Assembly: GCF_017654505.1 (NCBI RefSeq)
Contig: NC_054548.1
Span: 29,207,774 to 29,271,773, forward strand
Reading direction: 5' to 3'
Source: Polyodon spathula
Taxonomy: Eukaryota; Chordata; Actinopteri; Acipenseriformes; Polyodontidae
Length of the DNA stretch: 64,000 bases
Numbering within the stretch: the stretch's first letter is position 1; each line of letters starts with the position of its first letter. The notes beneath the pieces are model-generated. The model was not told where the DNA came from and made no database searches. It was given only the letters and a program-made list of their open reading frames with translations. Position numbers and translations under genes: made by a program. Of the stretch, positions 1 through 11,113 are shown piece after piece.

Positions 1-45
1 CCTTTTTTTGATCGCTTCGCTCCACTTTATCACTCCACTTTATCG
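1..45 (+). repeat. Left arm of an 8.3-kb-spaced inverted repeat
   Basis: The first ~40 bases match, in reverse complement, the segment near 8308-8346. Shared blocks are CCTTTTTTTG, CTTCGCTCCACTT and ATCACTCCACTT, with a few mismatches between them. The arm may continue upstream of the window. It could be the terminal repeat of a large element or one of two facing copies of a dispersed repeat; the sequence alone does not decide. Confidence 0.6.
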
Positions 46-117
46 CTCCATTGGAAATAGTTGAGTGAAATAGCAAGGTACTTTGAGAGTGACACTACTG
101 AAACTATCACTTCACCT

Positions 118-196
118 AACACACACTGACAAACACACACTGAGACACACACACACACGCTGAAACACACACTCTGAGACACACAGACACACACCT
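118..196. repeat. CA-rich minisatellite (ACACACTGAGAC type)
   Basis: Degenerate tandem units of ACACACTGAGACAC occupy this stretch. The same motif is expanded at 7979-8250, just inside the facing repeat arm. No coding meaning is likely. Confidence 0.75.
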
Positions 197-1400
197 ATGG
201 CTTTATTGTTGGTACACAAAACATGACTGACTCTTCAGTCTTATATGGTCTTCACTTGTTAATGGGAGAAGATTAATATACAAGAAGATTTAAGATTTAA
301 AAAATAGTCTGTGATTCATATTTGATTCAGTTAAAACTACTAAAAAGATTTAATCAATGCAAGAACAGCAAGAGACAACTTTATGTAATGAAGATTGCCT
401 GGTTGCTATCATGGAACTGAAGGTGGCCTGTTTGCAATAGAAGTTACCGGGAGAATTAGATGTTATGCTTAAATAATCATAAAACAAGACCAAGGAAATC
501 AGCAAATAGGATATATGAGGGATAGGCCACAGTTATCTACTATAGGACAGTTACATTTCATTTCAAGAATGTGACCTGTCCTTCAAATACCTTGTTTTCT
601 TGTTTCCCTGCTTATCATTCTCTGGGCATGATTTAATTATATTTGCAGCAGACTTTTTATAGTGACCCCATATTTTAGCAGGGAGTAGGTTGTAAAAAAA
701 TGTTAAGAAACTGTGGCAATATGGCTTTAAAAGTACTTTGTAACTGCTTTAACTTCCTTCTTATTCCAAGCCCTTTTGATGCTCCTCTTTTTAGCATAGC
801 TCCCTGTACAACCTTGTCATGTCCATTTTCTGTAAGAGAAAGTTTTCAAAGTCCTTCATATACTGTCCACAGAATCTCAAATTTACATTTACACAATAAA
901 GATGAGTAAGTTTGCAATAATAACCATATAACAGTAAAAACAAACAAAAAAACTAGCCATTTTTCTGGTATTAAACCACAATTTACATGTTTAAACAATT
1001 TATTGTTCAATCAATAATCACTGTTTAATCTTGAAGAAGGATCCATACCACCAGTATTCATTGGATCATCCAGAAAACCCGGTAGTCATTTTCCTTTACC
1101 TGTAGACATTAAACAGGTCAATAATCTGATACAGAGCTTTTATATACATAGTAACCCGAGTAATGTCACCTCAGTTTAAATCACAGCCCCTTTATTGTCT
1201 ATGTTTAAATAAAATAAATAAATAATAAAAAATGAACAACACTTGCCATGCACCACAGTCTATGTTAGATTAAATCTTTAAATATCACATGGGATCCTTT
1301 TTTTCACCTTTTTACTTGCATGTCAAAGCTGCATGGCCATAATTTACTGTTTAAAATTCTTGATACAACAAATAATACTGTTCTTTAATAAAGTGACATT
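197..1400. other. AT-rich DNA with no recognised feature
   Basis: I see no gene, RNA or recognisable element here. The short open frames have no family resemblance and no supporting context. Confidence 0.5.
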
Positions 1401-1408
1401 GTGTAAAA

Positions 1409-1704
1409 CAGTGGTTCTCAACCCTGGTCCTGCTTGTCTTTGTTCCACCTGAGCTCTCAATTACTTAAATGGACCCTTAATTGAACTAATAATTTGCTTA
1501 ATTTGACTTTAAAAAGTTGGAGAATTCAAGTTCCTTACACAATGTTATGCTTAACTTGAAACCCCACCTGTTTAAAATAATTAAAAGACACTGATTAGGC
1601 AAATTATTAGTGGAATTAAGGGTTTAGTGAAGCAATTGAGAGCTTGGTTGGAACAAAAACCAGCAGGGTAAGGGGGTCCCCAGGACCAGGATTGAGAACC
1701 ACTG
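1409..1704. mobile_element. Non-autonomous hAT transposon (MITE)
   Basis: The element starts CAGTGGTTCTCAACCCTGGT and ends with the reverse complement of the same type of sequence (ACCAGGATTGAGAACCACTG), which is a classic hAT terminal inverted repeat. It is flanked by an 8-bp target duplication, GTGTAAAA at 1401-1408 and GTGTAAAG at 1705-1712 (7 of 8 identical), the size expected for hAT. The ~300-bp body has no coding capacity, so it must have been moved by a transposase encoded elsewhere. Confidence 0.9.
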
Positions 1705-1712
1705 GTGTAAAG

Positions 1713-2771
1713 CCTATCAGAATCTATGTGGGAATTCTTATCTGCTGGATTCATTCCTGTCACACCTCAAATTCAACATTTCCAGCATACAGTAGCTGCT
1801 CTTCTTGGATTGTCTTGGATTTATAGTCCTGATTGATAGACGGGAAGATCAATTAAGACTAATGCTAATCAACATTTACTATTTAAACTGATTAATAGCA
1901 TTTTGCTGGGGAGATTTAACAGAACACAGGGTGCTAGATATTGGTAATTTGGAAGCCAGCAAATCTCAGTTCGCTAAGGGAAGGCATGAGTATATTTCCT
2001 AGAGCACTATAGAACCAATCTGAGAATGATACTAGCAGCGTGGTGGACAATATAAATGACAAATAAATACATCATCCACCCCCCTATATATATATATATT
2101 TATATATATAGTAAGAAAAATAAATGGAGTTATCTTTCAATTAAGCGGTACAATTTTCTTCATCAGTGAAATCAGGAGCTTGACAAAGAAAATTAAAACA
2201 GGACAAAAAATATTAATGTTAATTTATTTTCATTTTTTTAGCACATACTTTAGACTGTCCCCTTTTCAATGTTGATTTTTTTTTCCCCCCAAGTGCACTA
2301 ATTAATTCAACAAAATTAAATTAAAATGGTTTAAAGCCAGGTCTGACTTTTGTGGAAGCTTATCCACAAAGGAATCATTTTCAATAGATTGGGTATTTTA
2401 ACGATATCAATGGCTTTCAGGATGATAAACTACCTCCTACCAATTTCTATCATCACAGTGCACAAATAACCATGTAATTACTGTTTACATGGAAATGACA
2501 TACATTTACTGGGTAACTGTCAATCATTCCCACATTGTTCCATAGTAACTATCGTTTACTCAGAAATTGCTTCTTTTTTTACTACCAGTAACATTCTGCT
2601 GTTACATGGTAAAACCGTTGGAGTGTTAGGAAACAGACAAGCTGGTCTGCTAAAAAAGATTAAATTATAAGGTTTCATGTGCTACTTGATGTAAATACAC
2701 ATGTGTAGTACTCATTAACTATATATTTAATAAATTTACTTGTCTACACACACATATATATATAATATATC

Positions 2772-2802
<31 letters not shown>

Positions 2803-3300
2803 TGTCACAGTGTACGAAGAAAGTCAGTATGCAATCAGTCCTCTCAAAACACAGATGTCCTCACAAATCATTTATGTATCATGCACACGGCAATACACTG
2901 ATGTCATAGCACTTAATGTAACAAACCTTCAAAACAGAATAACTGTTTTCTGCTTTTTCATTTAAATCTGGCCAGGCGTTTTTGAAGAACATTGGTGCAG
3001 CACAGAATACAATGTTTTTTTTTTTTTTAAACTGTTTTAAAAGTAGTTGCTATGTACTAAGGCACGTTGTACAGTACTGTTCTCGTATGTTACAACATTT
3101 ATCATGCCCTTTAAAGCATCTACTAGAAAAAAAAAGTGCTTTCACTTTTACATAAAATCAAAATAGGGGTGCATAAATTTTAATTATCGATAAATGTAAT
3201 ACTAATCTGTTATAGAGTAATAAGAATCTACTGAACCATTTTTGTAGAACACTAGGTAGACTGAACATTTCAAAAGGTGTAGTTGTAAATGTAATGCATC
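1713..3300. other. AT-rich spacer with TA microsatellites
   Basis: This stretch holds TA-rich tracts at about 2083-2110 and 2750-2800 and several poly-T runs. I recognise no gene or element. Confidence 0.5.
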
Positions 3301-3308
3301 TGATTTAC

Positions 3309-3965
3309 CTTTCTTTTGACTGAACTGCTTCGCCAAAGTAAGTCATTTCCACCATAGTCATACGTTATTTCCTCTCCTTTCTTAATGTCTCTCAAAGCAA
3401 ATAAACAAAGATGAGGCTTGTTATTAAGCTCTATTTTCCTCATTTTACAGTTTGGGTTTTGGTCATCATTAACCAGTCTTCCCAGCGTTTCATCCTCCAC
3501 TGATGATGCATCAATGCTAAAAAACAAAACAAAAAAAACAATACTTTTATAAGAGATTTATACTAGACATTACAGTAATAGCATACAAATCAATACCCAC
3601 CAAAGATTTTTTCCTTTATGACTGAAGAAATATGCATATATATAGAAAAGCTGTCCATTCTTAGTTTTTTTTTTTTTTTATCTACTTCCTCTTTAGTCAT
3701 TAGAGTACCCCGATACTCTAAAATAAATCTACCTTTTGCAATGTTAGCTTTAGCAAACACACCACGTCCTGTAGAAAAAACAAAAATAATATTTGAGTAA
3801 CATATTACAAGCACTGTGTGATTATATTTAAAATAAACTACAGATTATAAATTAAAAAGGGAGGTTTACCTTTACTTTTGTTGATATATCTGGCCTCTAC
3901 ATTGTTTGGGTCCAGGTGGGCTGTTATGTAGTGCTCTGCAACTTTAAGCTGCTGTTTGCCATTTC
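3309..3965 (-). CDS. KMT5A-like SET-domain methyltransferase, partial, three exons
   Basis: Three minus-strand exons can be read: about 3965-3870, 3768-3597 and 3516-3309. Each internal boundary has a GT donor or AG acceptor (AAAG|GTAAAC; CTACAG|GACG; GGTGG|GTATT; TTTTTAG|CATTG; AGAAAG|GTAAAT). Joined, they stay in one frame without a stop. The protein shows the post-N-terminal helix (HYITAHLDPNNVEARYINKS), the start of the SET domain (GRGVFAKANIAKGRFILEYRG), the cofactor/substrate motif RLVNDDQNPNCK and the late motif GEEITYDYG with the catalytic tyrosine. This is closest to the lysine methyltransferase KMT5A-like genes that are expanded in fish. KMT5A itself monomethylates H4K20; whether this copy does so is unknown. 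No promoter, first exon or final exon was found, and a lysine run near the middle comes from a poly-T tract, so it may be a decaying paralogue. Confidence 0.65.
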
Positions 3966-4545
3966 TTGCTCAAATCCATTTCTGTAGATCTACTGAAAAT
4001 GTATCAAGGATGTAACAATAGGCTACTATTCAATTAATCTCACTAGACTTAATAATACCAGGACAATCTGAGGTAGGCTTTAAAATTACTCAAACGGGGA
4101 GGAGTTAGCAGAATTACACCTTGTAATTGAACCTTGTACTGAATTATTGTACGCAATGCTGACATAATGTTGTTATTGTCTCCGATCAGCAGTATAGGCT
4201 ACTCAAAGTGAAACAATTTAACTAGTGGAACACAAATGCAGAACTTTTTTAAATCTATGAAAGCAGCATTACACATGTTAAAAAGTAATCATATTCGTGT
4301 TTACTCTGCAAAAGAATATCACTACCAAAAATGCACTGTAATATTAAAAATATCAGTTGTTCTTGTATGGAATATTTTTAATCATTATTAGAAATCAAGA
4401 AGAAAGCCTTACTTTATGGGAACTAGAATGCTGTTAATTTAACAAAAAAGATAATGTTTGTACTGACACCATTTCTACAATTAACACAATACAAAACCAA
4501 ATGAAATGCAATAAGTAATTGTATTAGGCATGCGATGGGATTTTG
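3966..4545. other. Upstream flank of the SET-domain fragment
   Basis: No further exon is clear on the minus strand 5' to the SET exons. The stretch is AT-rich and featureless until the hAT element begins. Confidence 0.4.
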
Positions 4546-4553
4546 GTTCATTA

Positions 4554-7009
4554 CAGAGGTGCTTCCCAACCTTTCTATTACTGCGGACTGGAAAACCGAC
4601 TAAAAGAACTTTCGTGGACCGGGTAGTTATATAATTAACTATATATTTATTTTAAAATCTCTCCATCCTGACTCTCACTTATTAACAGCATCATTGTTCA
4701 ATAGTGAATATGCATACATAAGCTATTATTTACAGCTATTTTATTATACAGTAAAATATTTAGGAAGAACAATAATAACAGCTTACCAATAGTGGACATC
4801 AGTGGGAGTCTTTGGGCCTGTTTGCTTGGCACAAGCAAGTCATATCTTGGCTTAATTGCAGAGAGAGAGACATGCAAAGTTTTCCTTATAGCCAATCTGC
4901 TCTGCAGTTTTGTTTTTGTAGTAGTCATTGCTGAGAATCCTGCTTCACAAAGGTAAGTGGAGGAAAACGGTAGCAGGGTTTTCAGAGCCAGGTTGCTAAG
5001 TTCAGGATACTCTGTCTTGATTTTAATACAGAAGGAAGGCACAGAAGAGGATGTATTGAAAAGCGTTTTGAGGCCTCCATCATTTTTTAGTTCGATAACC
5101 TGGTCTTCTTGCAGTGCTGATAAAGACTGTCCTTCGCATGTGTTTAAAAATGGATCACAAATCCATTCTTTCCCGGTTCTTGGGTCTTCTGCAGATGGGA
5201 AGTATTGCTCAAATATTTCGGATAGCGACTTCAGGTGTGTATCAACTGAGAAAGTTCCTGCATTGTGTCTCCCGATAATTCGGCAAGAGTAGGAAAAGTG
5301 TCAAAGATCCCTCTAGCCACACAATTCTTCCAAGTTTCAAGTTTTACTCTGAAAGCTGCAATCTTGTCTGCCAGTTTGAAAATCGATGTCATCCTCCCTT
5401 GCAGTGACAGGTTGAGTTCATTCAAAAGAGAAAGACTGTCACTCAGATAAGCAAGTTTAACCACTCTTCTGGTCACTGAAGTGGACAGACATAGGTGAGC
5501 TTTTTCCCAGAGAGGAATCTTTGCAGCTCTTCTCTTAACTCAAATACTCTGGTTAGAACTTTACCTCTTGATAACCAGCAGACTTATGTATGCAGGAGAA
5601 GCTGCCTAGCACCAATTTCATCACACAGCAATTCAAACAGACCAGAATTCAGTGCACTGATTTTTATGTGATTGACAACACGCACCACAATACTCAAAGT
5701 ATCGTTAAGCTCAGGTGATAATTTTCTACTTGCCAGCAGTTCACGATGGATAATACACTGGGTAGATTCACATTCTGGTTCTACTGCTTTAATTCTCGTT
5801 GTGAGGCCAGATAGTCTTCCAGTCATGGCAGCTGTTCCGTCAGTACAGACTCCCTCACAAAACTTCCAGTTGAGCTTGCTCGAAACATACTCATCCAAAA
5901 CTCTGAATATTTCGGCTCCTGTAGTGTTTTTAGGCAGCGAAAGCATACACAATACATCTCCATGCAGGTTCTCATTGTACACATAATGTACGTAGACTAA
6001 AACCACTGCCATGTTTACGACATCTGTTGATTCATCATCCTGAAGAGCAAACCACGGAGATCCTTTAATTCTTTCTAATAGCTGGTCTTCGATGTCTTCA
6101 GCAATGTTGTCAATCCTCCTGGCAACCGTGTTATCAGAGAGGGGAACTTGGCCAACCTTACTAGTTGCTGCTTCTCCCAACATCTCACGCAGATATCCTT
6201 AGTGGCAGGGAGAATAAGCTCTTCACCAATCGTGAAAGGTTTTTTAGCCTTTGAAATTCGGTAAGACACCAAGTATGATGCTTTCAATGCAGACACGTTT
6301 TGATGTGTGCTGGTGCAAAGTAAACGTCTTTGGCCTTCAAACTTGCTTCTTTAGCTTTAAAAAAAATGGCAAATTTTCCTTTTAGAGCTGGATGTTTTTT
6401 TTCTAGGTGCCTAGTAAGAAGTTTTGAAGGTTTCATCGCTCATTGCTAAGAATTTCTGCACATACAACGCACAGGGGCTTTGGCGCTTCTGAATCGCCGG
6501 GACAGGAAGAATCTATATTTAATATATGATGAATCATACTACTTTAAGCTGGATTTTATTAGTTTCTTTCCCCTTTACATTTCTTCAGTTTAACGATTAT
6601 CTTGGTCTTCCTCGTCTTTGTATTCTAGAATTTCATGGCCCCATTTTTCAGAAGCATTTTTTACAAAAAAACAATCCATAGAGACATGTTTAGACATCAT
6701 GCTGGTGTTACTGTACATTAGTAATACAGCAACAATATATATTTTTTTTAGTTTCCGTTTCTGACTCTGACGTGACAAAACACATGCCCACAAAACGCAT
6801 ACTCAGGGATAATTTGTATTATTTCCCCATGAACACATACACTTATGATTAGCATTACACTATTGCATGCCATGGCTTTATATTACGTGACAACTTTCTC
6901 TTAAAATTCTATCAAGGTTTGTCTTCAATAGTGAAGCCTGAGCAGTTGTCCGGCAGCAGCTCCTCTGGGGACCGGCAGCGGTCTGCGTTCCAGTCGTTGG
7001 GAACCACTG
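4554..7009 (-). mobile_element. hAT (Charlie/ZBED-like) DNA transposon, decayed
   Basis: The ends are imperfect inverted repeats: CAGAGGTGCTTCCCAACC on the left and, read inward from the right, CAGTGGTTCCCAACG. Next to them stand CATTACAG (4549-4556) and CATTGCAG (7010-7017), which may be the 8-bp duplication with a slipped CAG on the left side. The ~2.45-kb body holds one transposase pseudogene on the minus strand. The element sits between the KMT5A-like exons and the right repeat arm, so it inserted into that segment. Confidence 0.8.
4740..6490 (-). pseudogene. hAT transposase (ZBED/Charlie-like), frameshifted
   Basis: Reading the minus strand, a BED zinc finger comes first at about 6480-6385 (CVVC...KLLTRHLEKKHP, with a one-base shift inside it). 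Next is the N-terminal part ending near 6076, then the catalytic region at 6183-5584, which includes WFALQDDESTDVVNMAVV and CTDGTAAMTGRLSGL, typical of hAT RNase-H-fold transposases. After several breaks there is a helical part (5476-5231) and then the C-terminal dimerisation motif at about 5042-4800 (YPELSNLALKTLLPFSSTYL, CEAGFSAM). At least three frameshifts or stops separate the parts, so no active enzyme can be made. Vertebrate ZBED5/FAM200-type host genes derive from the same family, but the flanking inverted repeats show that this is a transposon copy. Confidence 0.85.
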
Positions 7010-7017
7010 CATTGCAG

Positions 7018-7975
7018 GGAGGAGTGCTACAGATTTGACCACATTTAGTACTTTTTTCTTCTTCCTTTTAATCCTTATACAAAGTTATGGTAATACATTT
7101 TATGTCCAATTAACAAAATATGTTAAACATTTACATAGAAGTACTGTAACTATGTATAATGTAATTCATATTTTAAGCAATATTGAATTGAAGCAATATA
7201 TGAAAATTAACATTTGTTAAACCTTGGCCTGAAATAGTATCACTGATTCTAAATTTGTGTTAAATCCTTAGAACCAGGTATCTTTATTAATAGGCACTTG
7301 TCTTGATTTGTGCAAGGTTTAAAATACTTTAAAACACAGACACACACTTCACCTCCAGTCTCAGGAATTATAGGATATAGCTAATGATAACTGCACTATT
7401 GTGCACATGTTTTTGTTGTTTTTTTATGGCTGTTAAAGAGCCCGACCTCAATGTTGGCGATATCTACATAGTGGAGAATCCCTCTCCCTATATAGCTAGG
7501 ACTGGATTGTAAAATTACCCTTAAACTGGATTAAATTAGGGATTACTTAACATTTGCTGTATATGATCAATTTATTTTAACTGATTTTAATCTTATTATA
7601 CTAAAAATACGAAACACTATACTGAAAATATGAAACACTTATTATACTGAAAATATGAAACACTTGGCGTTTGCATTAACTGAAGCGGGTAGCTGAAGTC
7701 CACGAGGCTGAAATTCCCCAGCCAATCAGCGGCTGCGTGTGTATGCTGGCTGTAATACTGCTTCCTGGCTATAGGGGTGCCATACCATACACACGGATAC
7801 ACAGCGTGTCAGGCAAATGTGGCCTGTTAGGACTTTTTAAAAAACATTGTGGGAGGGGTTTAGAATAGCCTGAAAAGCAGTGTGATGCTGTCAGACTTGT
7901 GAGGACATCAGACATGTCCTCATAAACTAAATGTATTCATAGCGAAGGTGTGTATTCAGGTGTTCAGTCAACATA
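7018..7975. other. Spacer with a short tandem duplication
   Basis: No gene is recognised. A ~25-bp unit containing ACTGAAAATATGAAACACTT is repeated at about 7618-7663. Confidence 0.5.
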
Positions 7976-7978
7976 AAC

Positions 7979-8250
7979 CAACACTGAGATACACACACAC
8001 ACACACACTGACACACACACTGACAGCCACACAAACACACTGAGATACACACACACTGAGACACACACAAACACTGAGGCACGCACACAAACTGACATGC
8101 ACACACACTGAGGCACACAGACATGCACTGTCACATACACACACACTGAGAAACACACACACACTGAGACATACACACACAACACCCTGAGACACACACA
8201 CCTGAGACACCCAGACACTGAGAAACACACACACTACAACACACACAGTC
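7979..8250. repeat. CA-rich minisatellite (ACACACTGAGAC type)
   Basis: Degenerate ACACACTGAGACAC units run for ~270 bp. The open minus-strand frames rich in C, V and S across it are artefacts of the repeat. Confidence 0.85.
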
Positions 8251-8307
8251 TCAGTTTGTGTCTTATTGTGTGTCTCAGTCACTTCAAGTCATACAAAGAG
8301 CATTTCA

Positions 8308-8346
8308 AGTGGAGTGATGAAGTGGAGCGAAGCAAGCAAAAAAAGG
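8308..8346 (-). repeat. Right arm of the 8.3-kb-spaced inverted repeat
   Basis: AAGTGGAGTGATGAAGTGG followed by AGCGAAGC and AAAAAAAGG is the reverse complement of the window start, with a few mismatches over about 40 bases. No target duplication can be tested because the left arm touches the window edge. Confidence 0.6.
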
Positions 8347-8800
8347 CAGCAAGTTAGAAGCAAGAATTGTGTGAATCTTGGGCCCCAGCACCTTTCCAAT
8401 TGTGCCTATTTGCTTGATACTTGACAAGATTGGTCTAATTGCTTCTTCTAACTTGGACATTTGTATTTGATATCACCCCTTTAAATGGCTGTTATGTTCT
8501 TCTAACTTGTTTTTTTTTCCATTGACAGATTTTACAGATATCACTTCTTTTTTTACATAATCAAATAATGAATAAAGCAAGGGAAAGCTATCCGAGAATG
8601 TCTATGGTAAATAGACAGGCAGACAAGACAAGAGAGTAATAAGTAGAGTAATAAGAGAAAAAAGAAAATATTTTAAAGTAAAATAATGGTAGAAGGGACT
8701 TTTGGACAATATTGAAAGTGTAAACATTATATTGTTTTAGTTGCAAATGTACATTCATGTCTGTTTTGATAGGTATTCATGTATTGATATTTATGTAGGT
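8347..8800. other. Unassigned AT-rich DNA
   Basis: Nothing recognisable was found on either strand. Confidence 0.4.
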
Positions 8801-8814
8801 ACAAAACAACAATG

Positions 8815-9496
8815 TTATGAATGGTTAAAAAGGTACATATACATGTCAGTGCTAAAAGGTAGTATACTAACACATTCTAATGCTGAAAAAAACACTATTC
8901 TACTTGTTAGTGTTATGAAGTTAGGCCAATGTGAGGCATCTGTAAAGCATTCGATCTCTTGATAAAAGGACATATCCATGTCCTTTGCATTTGTTGCCAA
9001 TGGTTTGACTTCAATGAGTGCATAATTTGCAAGCTCCCATTTTCCAGTAGCACCCACAGCAAGAAGAGACAATGTCCTGAAGTAACATCCTGTCCTTGGT
9101 GTATGATAACTGGTCATTCCTGTTGTCCACAGTAATTTTGCTCTTCTGCACAGCAGTAAACTTGGCATTGTGTTGCTTTGTAACGGTCCTATGTGCACTG
9201 CAATCATTCTTTCTGCTGACTGATAAGTTCACGTTTCATGATTGGAGAAGTTTTGCATTGCCTGCATTTGCTACCAAGAATCATTGCCCATTTTTCATTT
9301 CTATAAATGAGCCCTTCCAAACATCTGTACCAGCAGGTACATGTAGAAGGTAAACATGCAACAGCTGTTGGTTTGATGAGCAGCAGTTACATCTAGTATA
9401 TAGAATGTCATGACTTATTGTGACTGAAACCATGCGAGATATTTCAGGACAAATTTCAGACAATTTGGTGAGAAACTGCAACATCTTGCTGCTCAT
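8815..9496 (-). pseudogene. Unrecognised decayed reading frame
   Basis: The minus strand carries coding-like pieces in different frames. The first (9496-9281) has a cysteine cluster (RCNCCSSNQQ) and a plausible motif AGTDVWKGSFIEMKNGQ. A second frame near 9285-9210 holds a CxxC pair (SKCRQCKTSPIMKRE). A third runs 9207-8815 without a stop for 130 residues. The shifts suggest one broken protein, but I cannot name the family. It could be a transposon ORF or a processed host gene. Confidence that it was ever coding is modest. Confidence 0.3.
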
Positions 9497-9499
9497 CTC

Positions 9500-11110
9500 T
9501 ATTGATGGGTTCTCCTAAGAAGTGATAAATATCCCCAGTAGTTAGAGATGCAGTGGATGGCAAGTGATTATAGTGGTAAACAAAATTCCTTGTAGCCTCT
9601 TGTTGACTGTGTTTTAATGAATCCCTCATTAGCAGAGGGAGAAAACCACTTCAGCAAGTACAATAGAATCTGCCAGAACTGACGGACGCTGTATCTACTG
9701 TAGATACTAATGAAAGCAAAACAAATACAAAAGAAAAACAAGGGAAACGCTGATCTTTTCTAGAAAGATGGGAGACTTTGTATAAATTGATTTTATATTT
9801 TTAAATGCTGCAATAACAGTTCTGCTTGTGAAGCATCCACACTATAAGTTGACAAAAAAGGTGATTTATTTTCACTGTACAGGACCTTATTTTCTCAATT
9901 TGGTACTTGAGTCCCTCAGCACTCACAGAATCGTTGCCTGTGCACCTATTATCAGTGATTAAAGCCTGTTTTTCAAACAAACTGATTATCACTCACAAAT
10001 ACACTATTGGTATAAGAAAAGTGTGTTTTTAAAAAAGTAATTTCAGCTTTCGATCACTTAAAATATGCTGACGGTAATGTAAACAACACCAAGCTATAGA
10101 CAGGGAGTCCCAAGCTTTAAACGTGTTACTATTTATAAATAAGAACTCAACTTTATTATGAATATTGTGTTATTATGTTTTAAGCAAAATACTACGATAG
10201 TGTTCATTATGGTAATTGTTTGTTTTTTAGTTTTAAAATGTTTAGTAAGATGTGACCTATTGTTTGACCTCATTAGTACAACTGGCCCCCTTCAGTCAGG
10301 GACATAACCAAGTATAAATCTCTACATTTTTGTAAAATGACTTTACACTTATTTCTAAAGATGCAATGCGTTTCAGTAAATTCAAACAATAAACTTCACA
10401 TCCCACGCAGAAGGAGAACACAAACAGAAAACACCATTAAGTGAGATTGGCATTGCAAGGGAACTGATGGAAGGTTTCACAGTTCCGATAACGTTTTTCT
10501 AAGCATTATTTGTGAATGCTTATTCACCATTGCTACACCTTGTTAGAAATTTGACTTCCCTGCATTTTTTTTAATTATTCATTGTTTATTCATAAAATCA
10601 CAATTTAGAAGATTAAATACTGGCTCTGCCATAATAGGGACACTCGACTGGGATACTGTACGCTGATTGGATCAGTGGATATGTCGGATTTTGTTAAATT
10701 GGAACCCTGGCGTATAGCAAGTTATGGAAAGAAACGATCATTTGAGTTGTATTTAACGTGGTGTTTATAGTGTTTTGAGGAAAAAGGTCACTGAACATCA
10801 GAAGGTAGGCACTGTGAGATGAATGATCCTGCTTTTAGCTCAGTTTTGGTGCAAATTGCATATATCGCGTTTTGCATCTAAACTCTTATTCTTATATTCC
10901 CGATTGTGGAGCTGCATTTGTGCCATATAAAAATGTGAGAAACATCATCCGTGTGTGTGTCCATCTGTCTGCAGTTATTGTTCTTATACAGTTCTCTTTT
11001 AAGCACCATACAGCGCTGTGAACATAGTATATATTTTCTGCACTCTTAAATTAAGGATAGTTCATACACTAGTACAGCCAGGGTGGTCCGTAAGCCCCGT
11101 CAACTCACTC
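9500..11110. other. Unassigned AT-rich DNA
   Basis: No open frame with recognisable motifs, no terminal repeats and no RNA gene were found in this 1.6-kb stretch. Confidence 0.45.
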
Positions 11111-11113
11111 ATA

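Noticed and set aside
700..909. 69-residue plus-strand frame
   Set aside because: It has no recognisable motif, conservation cue or context; its length is expected by chance.
7927..8282. Cys/Val/Ser-rich minus-strand frames
   Set aside because: They are translations of a CA-type minisatellite.
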